The translations under genes and the position numbers were made by a program. Source: Amblyornis subalaris (lineage: Eukaryota; Chordata; Aves; Passeriformes; Ptilonorhynchidae). Taken from it: a stretch of DNA of 64,000 bases. The stretch spans positions 14,799,235 through 14,863,234 of the forward strand of contig JACAXG010000007.1 in NCBI GenBank assembly GCA_018881555.1. The letters run 5' to 3'. Positions 13,701 to 29,133 of this stretch are shown in pieces (the stretch's first letter is position 1; each line of letters opens with the position of its first letter). A model generated the notes under the pieces. It saw nothing but the letters and a program-made list of their open reading frames with translations. It was not told the origin of the DNA and made no database searches.

Positions 13701-16700
13701 GCCTGGCTCCACCACAATTTTTCTGCTCTAGAAAGGTCTAAAAGCTTTTCTAAAGGTGGAAAATGCACATTCCTCATTTCCCAGCCAGATGATGATGACA
13801 AACAATAATGAAGTTTGTGTGTTGGAGGAGGCAATATAGGCAGACATTTCCCTTTCCAGTGGTGTGGAAGCTTTCCCCATCAGTGTTGTGTCCAGGTTGG
13901 CACACTGCTACGGAGCTGTCCTGTTCCAGAGGGGAAGTTTTCATTTGCAGTTTTTCAGCCAGCCCCTAGAACTGATTTTTTTTTTTTAATTGTCAACCCC
14001 AAACATATGTTCTTGCTCTCAGTTTGCAGAATTAGAGCTGCTTTTTGCTATTACCTTTAAGAAAAGCTTTGCATTGCTTCTGGTATCAGTTTTAAAAGCT
14101 AAGTATCAGAAACCTGAGTTTACTATCCTCGTTAATTTACTTTCCCCCCAACAGCCGTGGTGCTGGTCTTTTCTGTCATATTCTGTAGAGCTTTAATACA
14201 TGATTTGGGAGGAAGGACCACATCATGCTATTTAAGCAAATATGGCTTTAGGACAGCCATGCATTCCTTCAGTGAGCTATAATCACCCTAACTGTGTCAC
14301 AAAGCCTGTCTGATTGGGACTGGGGGGCTCAGTAATGAATCTTGAATTTTCTGTATCTTTGAATGAGTCCAGATGCTTTGTCAGATACCAGTTCTGTTCT
14401 CCCTCCTTTCCCCCCCTTTTTTTTTTTTAATCTCCTTTTTTTTTTATGTCAGAATGAATTGATCCCAGGCTGCTCCTCTGTACTCTGACGCTCCTGAATA
14501 TGGAAGTGTCACTGTAAAATGAACCATAGCAAATTGTTAATAAGCTACCTTCAGAGANAGTTATAGTTTTTGACATTTAGTTATAGATTTATCCCTCGTG
14601 CAGGAAGCCTCATTCATTTAATGCATGCTAACCATGGTGGGTAGAAGGCATTATTAAGTATTTTTCATACTTTGGTCTGTTGAACAGCCACATCACATGC
14701 AGTGCCAGGCTCTAGCAGGCACCAAGAGCAGGAAATGGAAGGAAGGACAGAAGAAATGGAGACACTGTGTGAAACCTATGGGCCAAGCTCCTTTCAAAGA
14801 ATAGTTTTAGGATGCCTGTCCCATCACACTGGTTTGGTATCAATGATGCATATTCAGAAAGATGCTGTCGGTTATCAGGGCTTATTGATTCAGCTTAGAA
14901 CATGGCTCTGCACTGACTTCCATGAACCCAGCCCTGATAGCAGCTATTCCTGCTGATGATAAATAACTGTTATGTATGTTTTTTTTAAAACGTTTCTATA
15001 TTATATATTAAATTAATTTGTTCATACAGTGCTTGTTATCATTTTAATAATAGTAAAAAAGGGGGTAACGTAATGATCACTAATTATGAAATTTTGCACT
15101 TCAATTTGCTGATATTGTGTTGTTCTCACCTAAACACTCAGAATAAATAAACTCAACAGAAACTATAAACAAAATACATTAATTAATTTAGCAAATCTCA
15201 ATTTTAATATAATGCTGAGATACTAAAATTCTGCCTGTAAAATCCCCCAGTATTCTGCTTTCTGGGATAAATGCTTGGAAACAATACTACTATGTTCACC
15301 CATTCTGTTTGTAAAGTGGTACTGGGCACAGCAATTTTAAATTGATGCTTTGGACTTGACAAAAAAAAAATAAAACCTACATATTATTTTGTTCCCTTTG
15401 GTACCTCTAATAGTAAATATGTCATTGTAAGTGAAACCCATCTGAAAGGGGAGAGAGCTGCTCCTTGTCCAAGCAGCATGATTGGAAAAATGTGTGACTA
15501 TTTTCTTCCAGTAAGAAGCTTACAAATATGTTCAGAAAGTGCACTGCCCAGTCTAATGTTAGCTGTGCTCACTTTTTGTTCTTAGCAGTGAGCAAATCTC
15601 ACTTAGAAAATTGCAAAGTCTCGGTTCCAACTGAGCTGGTATGATTAAAGGAGCAGCAGTGACTTCAGGTACTGATATTTTTTTTATATCAACTCTCTCT
15701 CACTTCTCCAAAGATATTACACTTTACTCTGGGTTTCCAAAATCGGGTGTAGCAGGGTATTTCCAGAAGTGGCACCAAGGCTTATAGAAAGCAATGCACG
15801 GGTAAGATAAATTAATAACCCTGCAAAATAAGGGAGAGATCTGAAAAACACCAAAGACAATTATTCCCTTCCAGGAATTTAGCAGACTTAGTCCCCCATC
15901 ACCTACCAGCTTCTTTGCTGGTATTTTTTTTCCCCTTTTGGAGAAAAACAGAGATGCATTCTTGAAACTTATGCCAGGGCAGCATTCCTGCCTGCTGGGG
16001 GCTGACCCNCCTTTCAGCTCTGGTTTCCAGAAGGAAAGCTACCACCACCAGTGCAATTCTAGGTCTTCACTGCTACATAGGAGTGAACAGTGGACATCAT
16101 CATGACATCCAGAGAGACTGATTTGGGCATGGAGTCAGATCCTGCGTGTCCAACCACTACCTACTGTGTTTGCATGAAGCTGTGAGTAACGTGCCCTCTG
16201 GCTACAGTGATTTACACCTGGATGCCAACTGGACTGCAAATGCCAAGTGCAAGCCCTGGCTGTTGGGATATGAGGGCAGGTTGGTGTGGAGGTACNTGGT
16301 GCTGTGCTCTATGAGCAGCTGGGGAGGCTGGCTGCAGTCCTGCAGACTGATAGACNCAGGGACCTGCTCTACAGGAGCAAGCCTGGTGCCAAACACCTGC
16401 CAGGAATGGCCTCAACAGCATCAGACTTCGAAAATTTAGCCATAAAAATTAAATAGAGCTGTTACTCATCTCCCCAGCTAAAGATAATGTGCTGAAATAC
16501 AAGGCTGAGTTGAATTTTAAAAAAGGAAAAAACCTTCTAATTGCATAATTAGGCTTGCAAGAGATAAAAGGGCAGTGCCCTGCCAAGCATGGCTAAGCCA
16601 AAAAAAATTGATGAAATGCTTATCTACCTGATAAATAATACTGAAGGATCAGTGCATTGCAGGAAAATACAAGTTTACTAATACTAATAAAGACATAAAC

Positions 16701-17703
16701 ATTAATGTCATTGGATTAGAAATAAATGAAGTATTGTTGCCATCAGACCATATTTTTTTAATGCTGCTTTCTAAGATTTTGTTGATGTCCTGGCATTAAT
16801 TCCTCGTTTTATCCTGTGAGTTAATTTTGTGCAATTCTATGTCACAATTTGGAGTAGTTACAGTAATTTTCAGATAGATACTAAATTTACTGACCTATTG
16901 GGTAGTTCAATCCAATTGCAACAAAAATCAGTTGCTAGGTATTTATCAACTTCAGTCGGAGCAGCTTCTTACCAGATATGACCCTGATCTCTGCTTGTGT
17001 GTGTTTATTGTACCCTAAATTAGGTTATTAAATAAACAGAGATGCACTTAAGATAATGCTTGCCCTACATCTCACAGGAGTGTAGGTTAGAGCAACACTG
17101 ATTAGTTTAAGGGAAAGAGTTCTGCCAAGATGCAGTGTATGTTGCAGATGGACATTGAAGCTGTCTGGGGCCTGGACACGTTAGGAGAAGTCTCAGCAAA
17201 GAGTGAGATTTGGGGCCACATTCTTTGAAGAGGTTAAAAAAATCCATTAAAAAATCAATTCATCTGAGTCTTTAGATTTTAATGCTACAGATGTAGGGTT
17301 ATAATAGGGTTGCGCTTCACCTGAGGATGAGGATATGCAAGTATGCATATGCATTTTGGCCCTACAAAAATATTTATGTTTTGCACAAAATAGTGGGTTT
17401 TTTAATTTAAGGATTTTAATTAAGGCTGCTTCTTTATTGTAACTAGAAATTTGAAGAGTGTGTTTGGTCCTGATCCGTGGGTGTATTTGTCAAACCATGC
17501 AGATCTTCCAGCCCTCTCTTACAAGGTCAGCTTTTTATCCTACCCTACCTTTGTTATACAAAGCTGCTGGTAACCAAGTCATCTGAGCATTTCCTGTAGT
17601 GTCTTGAGCAGCCTGAAGGGCTTCTTAAAAGGTGTTGGTTCTGCACAGGCTTCCCCTGGGGTGACTGGTGGCAGTGCAGGGTGTGTGTCTGTGGGGTAAG
17701 ATG

Positions 17704-17728
17704 CCCTTTGCTATGTATTAGCAAAGGG
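17704..17728. repeat. Perfect 10-bp inverted repeat, 5-nt loop
   Basis: CCCTTTGCTA at 17704-17713 is the exact reverse complement of TAGCAAAGGG at 17719-17728, with loop TGTAT. In 64 kb of sequence about one such perfect 10-bp stem with a short loop is expected by chance, so it may mean nothing. It lies inside the long GRID2 intron. Confidence 0.8.
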
Positions 17729-20700
17729 AGAGCACTCAGCTCCAGGGCACTCAGTCAAAATACAACGCGGTGATTTTCGGCTCTAAAGGGCAGGAGGGTC
17801 AGGAGGAAGAGAGATTGGGAGCAGTCCTTCTTTCTGGCGACCTCCACTCTTGCTGTCTCATTCACCTCTTGTTTAAAAAAAACATTCAGGTGTTCAAGTC
17901 GTCTTTTACTTACTCAGGGCCAGAGAGCCCCAAGTCTGCTCCAGTAATGCAAAGAAAACCCAAAAAATGCTTTCCAACTGACAGGTAAGAGTTAGGTTTT
18001 ATTTAAAAATTATAACCAAAAACCCTAAATGCTTTATCAGAGGCATTCATTAAAGAAGCTGTGTGTTTCCAGCTATGGAAATTGGGTGCTCACTGAAGTT
18101 CCCTTCCCTACCAGCCTGTGCAGACTGATGTCTTTCTCTCCCTCCTTAAAAGGCCTAATTATGCCATAGGCAGCTACCTTGTTCTGTTCAGTCTCGTATT
18201 CTGCCACATTACCATTAGAAGCAGAAAGAACTAATTAAATAAGTATACTAAATGACTATTTTCTCATTCATTTATTCTCTGTCCAACCTCATTGTGTATT
18301 CCGTTTTAGTCAGGGGATAGATAGAGGAAGGCAGACCCTTTTTTTCCATCAGTTCTCAGGGGCTTAGCTGCCATTAGTACTACTGCAGTTATATATAGGT
18401 TATTTTTCAATTCCTTCTACATTCTCAGTTTGAAATTCACTCCCTTGGTATATACTGTCTTCAGCAGAAAGGCATCAGAGGAAGCCAAAATGTAATCCTG
18501 CTTAACTCCTACTTTGTTTCAACACATTAAAATTTCAGGCGTAGAAGAACACTGAGATTCTTTAATAAAGATGTATTGGGTCAAACCAACTCAGCAGCTT
18601 GTCCCTGATGCTGGTCATGCTTGCAGTTTACCAAGCATGTTAAAACCCAGTGGCTGATGCTTTGTGGATTTGTACTGCTTTACTGTGGGAAGAGAAGGAG
18701 TTGTAGACAACAGCAGACATCCCATTTCCCCACTGCCTCCTGTTTCTCTCCTTAGCCCAGGGAGGGACAATGAATGTCAGCCTATGAAAGGAAAGACCCT
18801 TTGGCAGGGAGAAGGCTTCCATGAGATTTCCCATGGGCATTCCCATTCTTCCTCATGTCTGAGCAAAGGGCAGCTCATATTATTTTAAACCTCCCTTGGG
18901 ATATCAGGAGCAGAAGGTAGATGATACCCATCAAGACATTAGGACACAGGGCTTCATGCACTGTGTAAAACACAGTTCTGAAAACTATATAATTTATCAG
19001 GCAGATGTAATTCCATCAAGGGGTTCTGGAGATGGTGCAAACCACATCATCCAATTATAGCCTGGAAATTCAGTTACTGTGCCTGCAGGAGCAAATACTG
19101 CTCTTATATCCTATAGTGTGATTCTGCAAATCTTGTTTGGGAAGAAGTAGTGCTGCCCTCCTCCCCTTTAGTGCTGTTACACAAGTATTTGTGGGATGCA
19201 TTTTGGTGGAATATAGGCCACATTAAAAATGCTACTGGCTTACATGACAAAGGGCTAAGGTGAACGGAGTGCAACATTTCCCTCGTCAGCTCTTCACTTA
19301 AATGTCATTGTCACGGGTTTAGCACTCAGTTCAGTGCAATCCAAGCAACAGTCAGAAAAGCAGAAGGGTTAATTAGATACGATATGCTGGCTCTAGTACA
19401 AAATACACAGAGCTTGACTCGTTTGAGTAAACATTTGTGTTTGATTAGAGTCTGCATGCCCTAATATAGACAGACGCTGTTGTAATAAAAAAGATTATAA
19501 AGATTGAATTTATGTCTTTTTTAATAGGAATGAGAAGTGTGGAATTATCCTAAGATTATCCTACCCTCTCTGTGGGTGAGAGTAGTTTGTTTTAGATTTG
19601 GTTTACAGTGTACTGTGAAGGGTTTTGCTGGATTTGCTGTTAATGTGCTATTCCAGAGGAAATATTAATGCTCTAAGGAACAAGTTCTAAATCTTTAACA
19701 TGTAAAAACAACTCCCAAAGTACTCATTTGGCATTACACAAGAGTCATACTTAATCTCTAGAGCGTATGGTATTTCGTTATGATTGCACATGTTGACAAA
19801 TGCTATCAAACCTCTAAAATATTAATTTATTATGTAAGCAATATACTTATTTTTATTTCATTGAAATAATCAACATCTGTCTGTATAGTCTGAGAAAATG
19901 TTGTGTCTGGTTTTTTAATATTAAAACTGCCCTGCTTCAGTCGTAAACCTGTCAGTCCTGATACCTGAAGTGAAGGCAGTTTAACTGTGTTTTATAATAT
20001 CNGTGTGTTCTTGTGAGCTCTCTCCACTCTGGTCAGGGCGTTGAAGGTCCTTTAGCGTTTGCCTTAATATCAGGAAGCAGTCTAGGGGTCAAAACCAAAT
20101 TTTCCCTTCGTCTTGGAAGATGGATGCACTNCAGAAGCCCCCACCATTCTGGATTTTTATGGATATCCCAGAGTGCTTCCAGATGTATGCTGCTGCAGGA
20201 GAAGAACAATAACAGTCTGGTTACCATCTGTGGTACTAAGCCAGAGCACAACACTTGGCCCATCAGGCCTCATGCAACTTTCTTACACTGCTGCTACCTT
20301 TAGCTACATGGGATAAATAAAATGGACAGGGTTTAGTTCTAACTGGCTTTTGTGTAGCTTTGTAGATGTCAGATTTTCACTCCCATACTGAGCTTTTACA
20401 GTTGTGTGTTGAACTTTTAGAAGAAAATAATAATTTTTTTTTCCTGAACTTCTCCATGTTTGAATTGAAAATATTTTTGACCGAGGCCATGAAGGTTTGG
20501 TCTCAGCTGAGAATGTAGAAAATGTAGAAATGTTCTTGGCCGAAATAATTTTAGAACTTCGCGAGACTCCAANTCCAATTTAAGGGCACAGAGACTGCTA
20601 CTTTTGGAAAGCTATCCTGGGTACTAAATGCCCCGTTAAAATACAAAGCTCCTCCCAAACAAAAGATTTTAAAAAGGATCATTTTTCTTTTACAGCATTT

Positions 20701-23700
20701 TTTACAACCACTGCAGTGTGTGGTATCCTCAATGGTTTTACAACCCCCTTGTCATTGCCTTGAGTTTACTGGCCATGGTAATATTTATGGACAGTGCAGA
20801 CACTGTGCTCTGAGCAGAGTCTGCTCACCAGCATCAAGGATGATTCACAGGACCGATTTTTTTATGAGATGAGATTTTATAGTAAAACAGAACCCATATT
20901 GTTTATTAGTCACAATTTTCCACACTCTGAACCATTCCAGTCAGCCTTCTTTATTTCACGAAAACTTTATTCAGAATGATTTTTGCTTGTTGGTATCTCA
21001 GCTGGCCTGGTATTTTGAAATAAAGACTTTGGTTCATTTCTGCCTTTTACAAGGGTGTAGATCTCTCTATAGCAGACATAACTCTCCCACCTCATCCTTC
21101 CATGGAAAAGTCTGCTGGGAAGTTCTAAGATGAGGATGTGGGGAGAGGGAAGAAAACTCACATATTTTTATGANAAGGCAAATATTTAATAAACATCAAT
21201 GTGGAGCATAGCTGCCCCTCCCTTGCTATTTCGCATTGTCCACCCACTCAGCTGGAGTTGGCAGGATGGATAGAATGAAGTGTGCAGGAAGAGAGGAGAG
21301 CTGTTGTACCAGGGGCCACATCCCATAGGACAGAAAAGAGGCNGAGGGAGGTAGAGGAACAGGGCTCCTCAGCAGTCTGTAAGGGCTGCAGTCCCATGCT
21401 CAGCATTTTACTCCTTTAAATTTTGCCCCAATTAGCTTGGCCACCTCCATCTTCCCTGGCTTCTCTCTGCCTTTCCTCTCATTAGCAGCCTGCATTAGTG
21501 AGGAGGCATGGGTTCAGAAACAAAAGTGGAAGCAAATAGGAAGAAAAGCCCAAATCCTGTTTTCCTTTAGTGCTTCTGGTGCAGGGGCACGAAATCTCAC
21601 TTGGGCCCTGCCACATCCAGGTCTTTGCTCACCTGTTAGGTTTATTTTTATCTCATTGGCTGTGGCGAGTGTAATGACCTCTTGCATGAGATTGCAGGAA
21701 AATCCACAGGTCAGGACCAACTCCACTTCTACTTGTTCTATCTCTGTGTATGGTTGCTGCTTCTGGCCTTTATGGAAACCCCCTGTATGCCAGAAACAAG
21801 GTTTGGGCTTTCTCCAAAAACACTTCAGAGATGTTGTGCAACTTCAGTTTCACATGGGTAAAATGGCTGAAGCTCTTTACATCCTTCCTTCCCACTTCAA
21901 GCATCCTCTGCCTCTGTCAAAACCTACTCACAAGTGAGGATGTCTCCCACAGAGGACCTCTTTATAACCATAGCAACTCCATCAGCAGCTCATGGTCACA
22001 CTGCGGAGCTGCTTGTTGGGAAGGATGAGTTTTCTTGCTCAGAGAGGGCACCTGCCAAGTGTATGTTCCTNCTCTGTAAAGAAAGCAGGACAAAAGCACT
22101 TTCAAGGCTCTTGGTTGCTGTTTCTTAAACATTTGATGACTTTAAAAAACAGGCAGAATGGAAGAATGATTAGAATAATATGAATGAGTGGGGAAATGCA
22201 ATTTCCAAACACAGCAGTTACATTGCAAAAGCAGCTGATGATTCACGAGCATTAGCAAAGAGTTTTGACCATCTTTTCAAATTACATTAATATTGTTATT
22301 GCTCTTGCAGTGGCTGAGAACCTTTTATTGCATTCATTACCCTTTTAAAAAGTAATACTAAGGCNGTGTTCCAGAATAGTGGCTGTGTGTATCATTGCTG
22401 TTGCTCTGACGATAAATCGTTCAGTGAGGTGTCTTGGCTTATTCCAGCACTGACTGCTTTGTATTAGCTCTCTGAAAATTAACTATAAAATGACACTTCT
22501 GGGTCCAGTGTTCAGAGTTTCTTAAATCTTCAAATCAGTGGTACTCACGTTTCAAGCAGCAATATTTCTTTGCTTCCCTGGCTGCCAGTTGTGCCAGCTC
22601 AGTGCTAACTTAACATCACAGTTAATAAACTTCCTCCAAANGGCATCTTGCCTTGAGTGACCCAGTGCATTCTCCTTTTCTTTTGGCATGTACTGGGGCC
22701 CTGCATTCAGGTTGCTACAATCCACCTTCATCTAAATAACTGTGTGTGTAAAGAGTATTTCTCAAAATGTTTTGTGTTCTTATTTAACTTGGTCCACCCT
22801 GAAGCAGAGTAAAGTGCATAGAAAAGAGACCTTTGTAGTCATTGTGGCTCGGTTTTGCAGTTAGCCTTAACCCAAATTAGCCCTCACAGAAATTGTGAAA
22901 TTGTTGAGGTGATTTCAGGAGGGAAAANGAGACAAGAAAAGCTGGGATGGTGACATAAACTTCTTTCTCTTTCAGAAACTGGACCCAAAAAGAAATGATA
23001 AATATTTACATTAAAATGTGAATAAAAATTTTTCTATTCAAAATTAATTTTAAGTCTAGTTGTATTTTATTTCACCTTAAAAAATTAAAGTTCTTAGGTG
23101 CTTAAGTCTGTAAGAAAGCATTTTTACTCTAGGCCAGATTAAATATTTTGTTAGAAATGAAATTATCTTTTTCTATTACAAACAGCCCCTAAAATTAATT
23201 ATTTGTAGAGTCCTGAGGAGAAATAAAGGAAATTGAATATGCAAGTTTGATGCTACTGAGCAGGGAAAAAGGACTTGTTTCTGTATGCAACACCGGTGGT
23301 ATTTTTATTGGTCATTAATGCTAAGTTCCTTTCTGGTACAGATACATCATAAAAATTCAGAGCTGTATCAGCAGCCTGGAATCTGAGAAACATTATCATC
23401 ATGAAAGATGCTAGCAGCTCAAGCTATTCAGCTTATCAAAATGAGAGAGAAATGAGTGGGTTTAGGTTATTCTAGAACAGAAAGAAAAGAAGCAATTTAT
23501 GTCAGCATTATACAGACCTAATTTTAATCTCCAAGGTTTGAAACCAGATTTCTAGAACTGAGTGCCAGGCTTTGCAGTATCCCTTAAACAAAGATTTTTT
23601 GCAGAAACACTTTCCATAATGATATTTATGGATCAAGACAGGAGAGTAGATATAACCTATCGGTTGTTCATTGTATCTGAATGAGGACACAGGAACTCTG

Positions 23701-26700
23701 AAAGGAATCAGGGTTTTGTAGTGGAAATGTATTTTTCCCTGGCAGCACAGAATAAAAGATCGATTTGTACTTTGCATTATTTTGTCTCCTCTTCAACAAG
23801 GTTGCAAATCAGGCTCTCTGTATGAGAGCACAAGGATGGCTGTTCCCTGGCAAAGAACTGAATCTATATTGGTTGGTTATTACTTCTGAATCTTTAACAA
23901 GGAGACAGGTCTTCTACGGGTGGTAATATTCAAAAATATTACACCTATCCCTAGAAAAAAAATGTTGCAGGGATGCCATGACTGCAAGTGCATGAAGAAA
24001 AATGGGAATTGCAAGTACAAGCAACTAAAAGAGGTATTACAAGCCTGAGCATTCTCATTTAACTGATGTTCTAGAAGCCACCATGATGAGTAAAGTATTG
24101 CATTAAAATGATCAAAAACTGAGCCAAAGTCCCTTCTTGGAAATGGGCAATTTTATATGCTAAGCTGGGTGCTGAAAATGCAATTTGTAGTTTTTATTTT
24201 ACCATTGCAACACTGTATTTTCAAGTATTTTTTGAAAATTCAGCTTGCATAGCTCAAATTTGGGTTCACATTTGAGTATAATTTTTCTACATAAATTAGA
24301 TCAGCTACTGGCAGCACTTGAATTAATGGCGGTTTATGTGTTTGGGCCTTGAGCAGTAAATCCTGCCTTCATTGTCACATTTGACACTGTGCATTGTGTA
24401 GGATCACAATATTCAGAGTGTGTCTTGCTACTTGCATGGAATATTTAGNTTTCCTCTTTATTTTGCGCTAGATATAGCTTCTATCAAAAAGAATCTTGAA
24501 CAGATGTTGAGCAGGTTAGTAGATTTTTTTTTTAACGTAGATAAATTAAGAGAATTGCAACTACTTTCCCAAGTGCTGCTTAAGATCAAAAATAAATCCT
24601 ATTATGNTTTGTCCATGTCATTGATGGGTCCATGGTGGGTGATGCATCGTTGACAGAAAAGGAAATCTCTTTGTCATAAGTTGTCTTGCGAACTCAAAGT
24701 GGACCACTGAGAGAAAAACCTAATTAACGGAAATTGACTGGAAAAGCACCTTTGGGCCTAACTTTTCTTGTTGGGTTCGGGAGGCGCACTTTTTNAACTC
24801 TTCAAATTGTTCAAATTGTGTCTACCTCGGGTGAAGGTGGAAATCTTGTTTCTGTCACCTCTGAGAGTCTGCCANACATGAGTGACTTGAGATTCTGGTA
24901 TGGGATCTCTGCCTGTGACAGTGCCATGGTCNTGCCTCTCATGTGTGCCAGCTGGGAAACGCTCTTCTGAGCTAGGTGACCCTACCACAGATCTTCCACA
25001 ACTCTGAAAGCTGCCANGAGGTTTCCATGAGCCTCAGTGCTCTTTGGGCAGCCTATTTGTCGATAGCCTCTGGCACCAGAGTTGGGCCCATCCATCCAGC
25101 ACCCTCTCACCGGCATAGCCCCCGAACATCAGATCTCTGCTTCAGTCTTCACTTCATTTTGACAGACAGTTTTCGAGAGCTGTTGGGCAAAATAAGAAAT
25201 ACTTTCCAGCTCCTAGGAGGAGTGACATCCTCCAGCTTCCTGAGATAATCCTGGGAGGTTGTGGCTCTGCCCTTTAGCACTGGTGTTCCTTTCTNTCCCA
25301 TCTACATCCAAGCAAGTAGAAGGAATGTGTTGTCTGCCAGCTAAAGTCTGCTGAAAGATGAGAAATTTGTGGTGACACTGATTGCCAGACTAAACGGGTG
25401 GTGACAAAATAGCCTTTCCAACCTGTGAAGTGCTGTGAATCTTCAAGTAGCTTCTTATTTTTAAGTCACTTCAGTGTTCTTCAGGAATTTTTGTAACTAT
25501 CACACCTCATTCTAATCATGAACATGAGTTTTCTCACCCCACTGACAATGGGCTTTTCCTCAAAGCTATGGTGGTGCATTTCAGTCTTTATAAAAGAATA
25601 TATTTCTTTCATAAACTGCCCTTGCACCTTTCAAGAGCAACTGTTGATCAGAAGCACCTCCTGTGTAAAGACTTAAGACTTTGCATCCTGTATGTCCTCT
25701 GTACACTTTATAAGATGGCTTTAAGTCTCAGAATGAATCTGATGCTCTCCAAGGCTTGACTCCCACCCAGGAGAAGCCTGGGTTGTGTAAAATCTGAAAA
25801 GGACAGGTTCTTCTTCTTCTGAAAGGATAATTCTGATAGAGAATTTGAGTATTTACAACACTGCAGGAAAAAAACATAGCAGACAAATGGTTTTAATGCT
25901 GTTTCTGTTAAGATATGTGCTGTGTAAAATAGGGCTGTATCTTCAGAATCTGCTGCAGATCTCCTTGGCCAGAGACAGTTAATCATCTGGCGTGTTAGGA
26001 TGCCTTTAATGAATTTCTGAGCATGCAAAGCAACAGCTTTGTTCTAAGTTCTGTGGCTTCAGCTGATGTGATTTTTCAGAATTGGCATCTTCACCAGTTC
26101 CCAAGTGGAAAGTGCAGTGCAATACCCAGTACTGGCAAAGCGAAGGTTACCTACAGCAAGGGGACTTTACTTCCTGGGGTTTTTTTCCTGTTTTGCTGGA
26201 GGCAAGAAGACAAAAGAGCCATCACAAAACAAAAAAGGGTTATTTGCCAATAACTCCTTTCCAGCAGTCTCTTGTGGAGCAGGCACCCGCAGTAATCCAG
26301 AGCATTCAGCTTTACCTTGGAGATGGATGGAATAACAGGGCATGAGACAAACTAATGAGAGAGCAATGCCTGCCATGGCAAAAAAAAACAAAAAACAAAN
26401 AACTAAGCAACCAACAACCCCTCAAACCCAATGTGTGAAATGTCAGTTCTGTTAATTTATTTTGTGGAATATCGTGGGATGTTTAGTTCCATAGTATGGG
26501 AGAACTAAAAAATGGATCTGTCATCCTGGGTAAAAAAAAAAAGCGTGGTTTTTATCCACTAGTATAATTCTGAAATGCAGTAAATACAGGTTGAGAGGGG
26601 TTAGAAGTTCACTGCATCATGCAAGCCACAGGCCTATTGAAAGTGCATCCTCCATTAGAGCAATGCTGTCTCATGAAAAAATTACCTTCCCTTTGGAGGA

Positions 26701-29133
26701 CAAAGCTGCTTTATAATTAAGATAATTATTTTTTTCTATAGTTGTCTTTTATCTTATTTCTCAGGTTAGTTGTGGGGTTTTTTAACCATTAAGTTTTTTT
26801 AAATTAAACATGTTGAGAATCTTATAGAAGGTGCTAATAAAAAGCCGAGCAACTGTTGGCTGCTGAAATGAGTCAGCTGAGGGGTGTTTTCGCTTAACTT
26901 AGCCCAGTGGGAACAGATAATAATCTAGTGAATAAGAAAGACTCCATGTTTGAAAAGGCCATGGTCTCCATTCTCAATGAAGTGTCTGTCCTGGAGACCT
27001 TTTCTGAACCAGGCTTTTATCAGATGCAAACCGTAAAGGCATCGAGCTAAGCAAGAGAGCTATGGCTGCACTACTTTCTGTCTCTGCATAGTGAGTCCTG
27101 TGTGTTGGAGGAAAATCTGACGCTGTCAGTACAGCTTCACACGGCTGCTCTTCCCACCTGCACCTCGTCACCAGGAGGGAGCTGGGGAGTCATTCTCTAT
27201 GTTCCATCAGGGTCAGTAACGACCTGGAGCTCATGTTGTATGAGCACTAGGGGACAGGGACCTCTCTCAGAGCCTCCCAAAAGCTTCATGTGTGTTGAAT
27301 CGTTCCTCTAAACCGCAGCAGCCTAATTAAGAGCTTTTTGTACCTTATCCTATTTGATGGCTCCTGAGGTGAGGTGAAGGCTTCACACCTCGTAGCATTT
27401 CAGTGGAGTAGGATGGGGAGGGGGCAGCGCTGTGCAGGTTAAGAAGTGCTGTTGTAAGTAATTACAAGGGGGAAAATAGCTTTNCTGCTTGGCTGCCACG
27501 TGTGGCATTGCATGCTCCATAAAGATGATGGGATTTGCCTGCTGCTCTGTTCTAACAGGGCTGTGTGCGTGTGTCAGGTGCTCTCGGTGCTGAGACCTTG
27601 TGTTGTACCAAAGCAAAAAGCTCTTGTGCAGGAAATGTTTCTCTCTCTTGAAACAACATCTCCACATGAGGAAATGTTGTAACATGTGCTCCTTGTGGTC
27701 TAATTGCACCCACTTTGAGGTGTCTGTGTTCCCCAAACCTGCTACCACTCCACCGGGATTTTGCTGGAATACAGTGGCATTCAAAATAGTCAGGGATTCA
27801 GTGACAGGGCTTGTTCTATAGAGGTTACAGATGGACTGGGTGGACCTTTACTGCCATGGTTTAAAATGTGTAAAGAAAGGTAAAATTGACCAAACCTATG
27901 GTGTATTTTTGCAAAATCCTGAGGTGCTAATGTTATTTAGCTGCTTTGGAAAACATTGCCTGAAATTCTCATCTTGGGAGATAATGTACTGTTGTTATGT
28001 ACTNTATGTCAGTATGAAAATAAATTCAATTACCTTTTAAGGCCCACTGATGAGCAAGTTTTGTGCCATTTTTACATGTCTCAATGGAACACATGAGCAC
28101 CTGTCTCCCCAGTGCCACTCACCAGGTAGCTCTGGTATTTTGTGAGACTCTCATAAAAGCCCTCATCTGTGATTTACTGTGATAGGAGGCAGGCAGACTA
28201 AAATTAGCCCCTTTACTTTACTTGGCCACTTACCCATGTTGTCACTGGTCCCTCTCCAGTCAAATGGGGTCAATCAGCTTGACAACCCCATCCCCTCCGC
28301 TAAACCTTTAGTTGCAGAGAGCAGCTCCAACAAGGCACAGAAGGCCAAAATCNCCTTGACAAAGAATTAGGCACTAAATGTCCGTGGGGCTGTGGGCCCT
28401 GGTTAGGGAAAGATTTGCCACTGACTCTGCCAGCACCGTCTCCGTAGTGCGCCCACCCTCCCAACCCAGGAACATCTCCCTCAGCTAAGGGAGACTTTTC
28501 CTCCCGTGTTCTTGGTGGCCTTGGTTAAACATCCTTTCTCAACTCAGCCACCCTATTAATCTCTGCCAGCCTAATCACATCATGATGGCTGCACTGCTAC
28601 CTGTCAGATATTTACCATCTCCACTCTTGCCTCATGTCTGCCTCTCTTTTCTAAGTGTGCGATTGCTTGTCTTGGCCTCAGCTCATAACTCTTTGTCTGC
28701 TAATTTTTCTTGCCTTTATGTGTGATCTATTTTGCCTCCTTGTAAATTTGTGACCTGTAGAGCAGAAATCCACTAGTAAGGTAAACAGAAGTGTATTGCA
28801 TCCCCATATCTGCAGGCTGAAAGGAAATGGCAATGATCTAAAGCACTGCACAACCCAAAGTTGTGACTCAGAGCTCCCAAAAAACTGATACTAGCTTTTG
28901 CGAAGGGATACAGTTAAAGAAAAGGAAATGGATCTTTCATTTTCCTCTCTGGTTTTCAGGCATCTTAGAGTTACGCCATGCCAGTTCTACCCTACAGCAA
29001 TTCAGACTGCAAGCAGTGAACAGAANGGCTAAAAAATGCAAACCTGAAATCTTCATTGGCCTTTCTCAACTCATACTTTAGGGAAAAGGCTTTATTAGGA
29101 GAGTTGGAAATGTTGCCAATGCAAAGGATCGGC

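Noticed and set aside
21437..21937. 166-codon open frame in the long intron
   Set aside because: No known domain and no splice signals at its edges that would place it in GRID2; length is within chance expectation.
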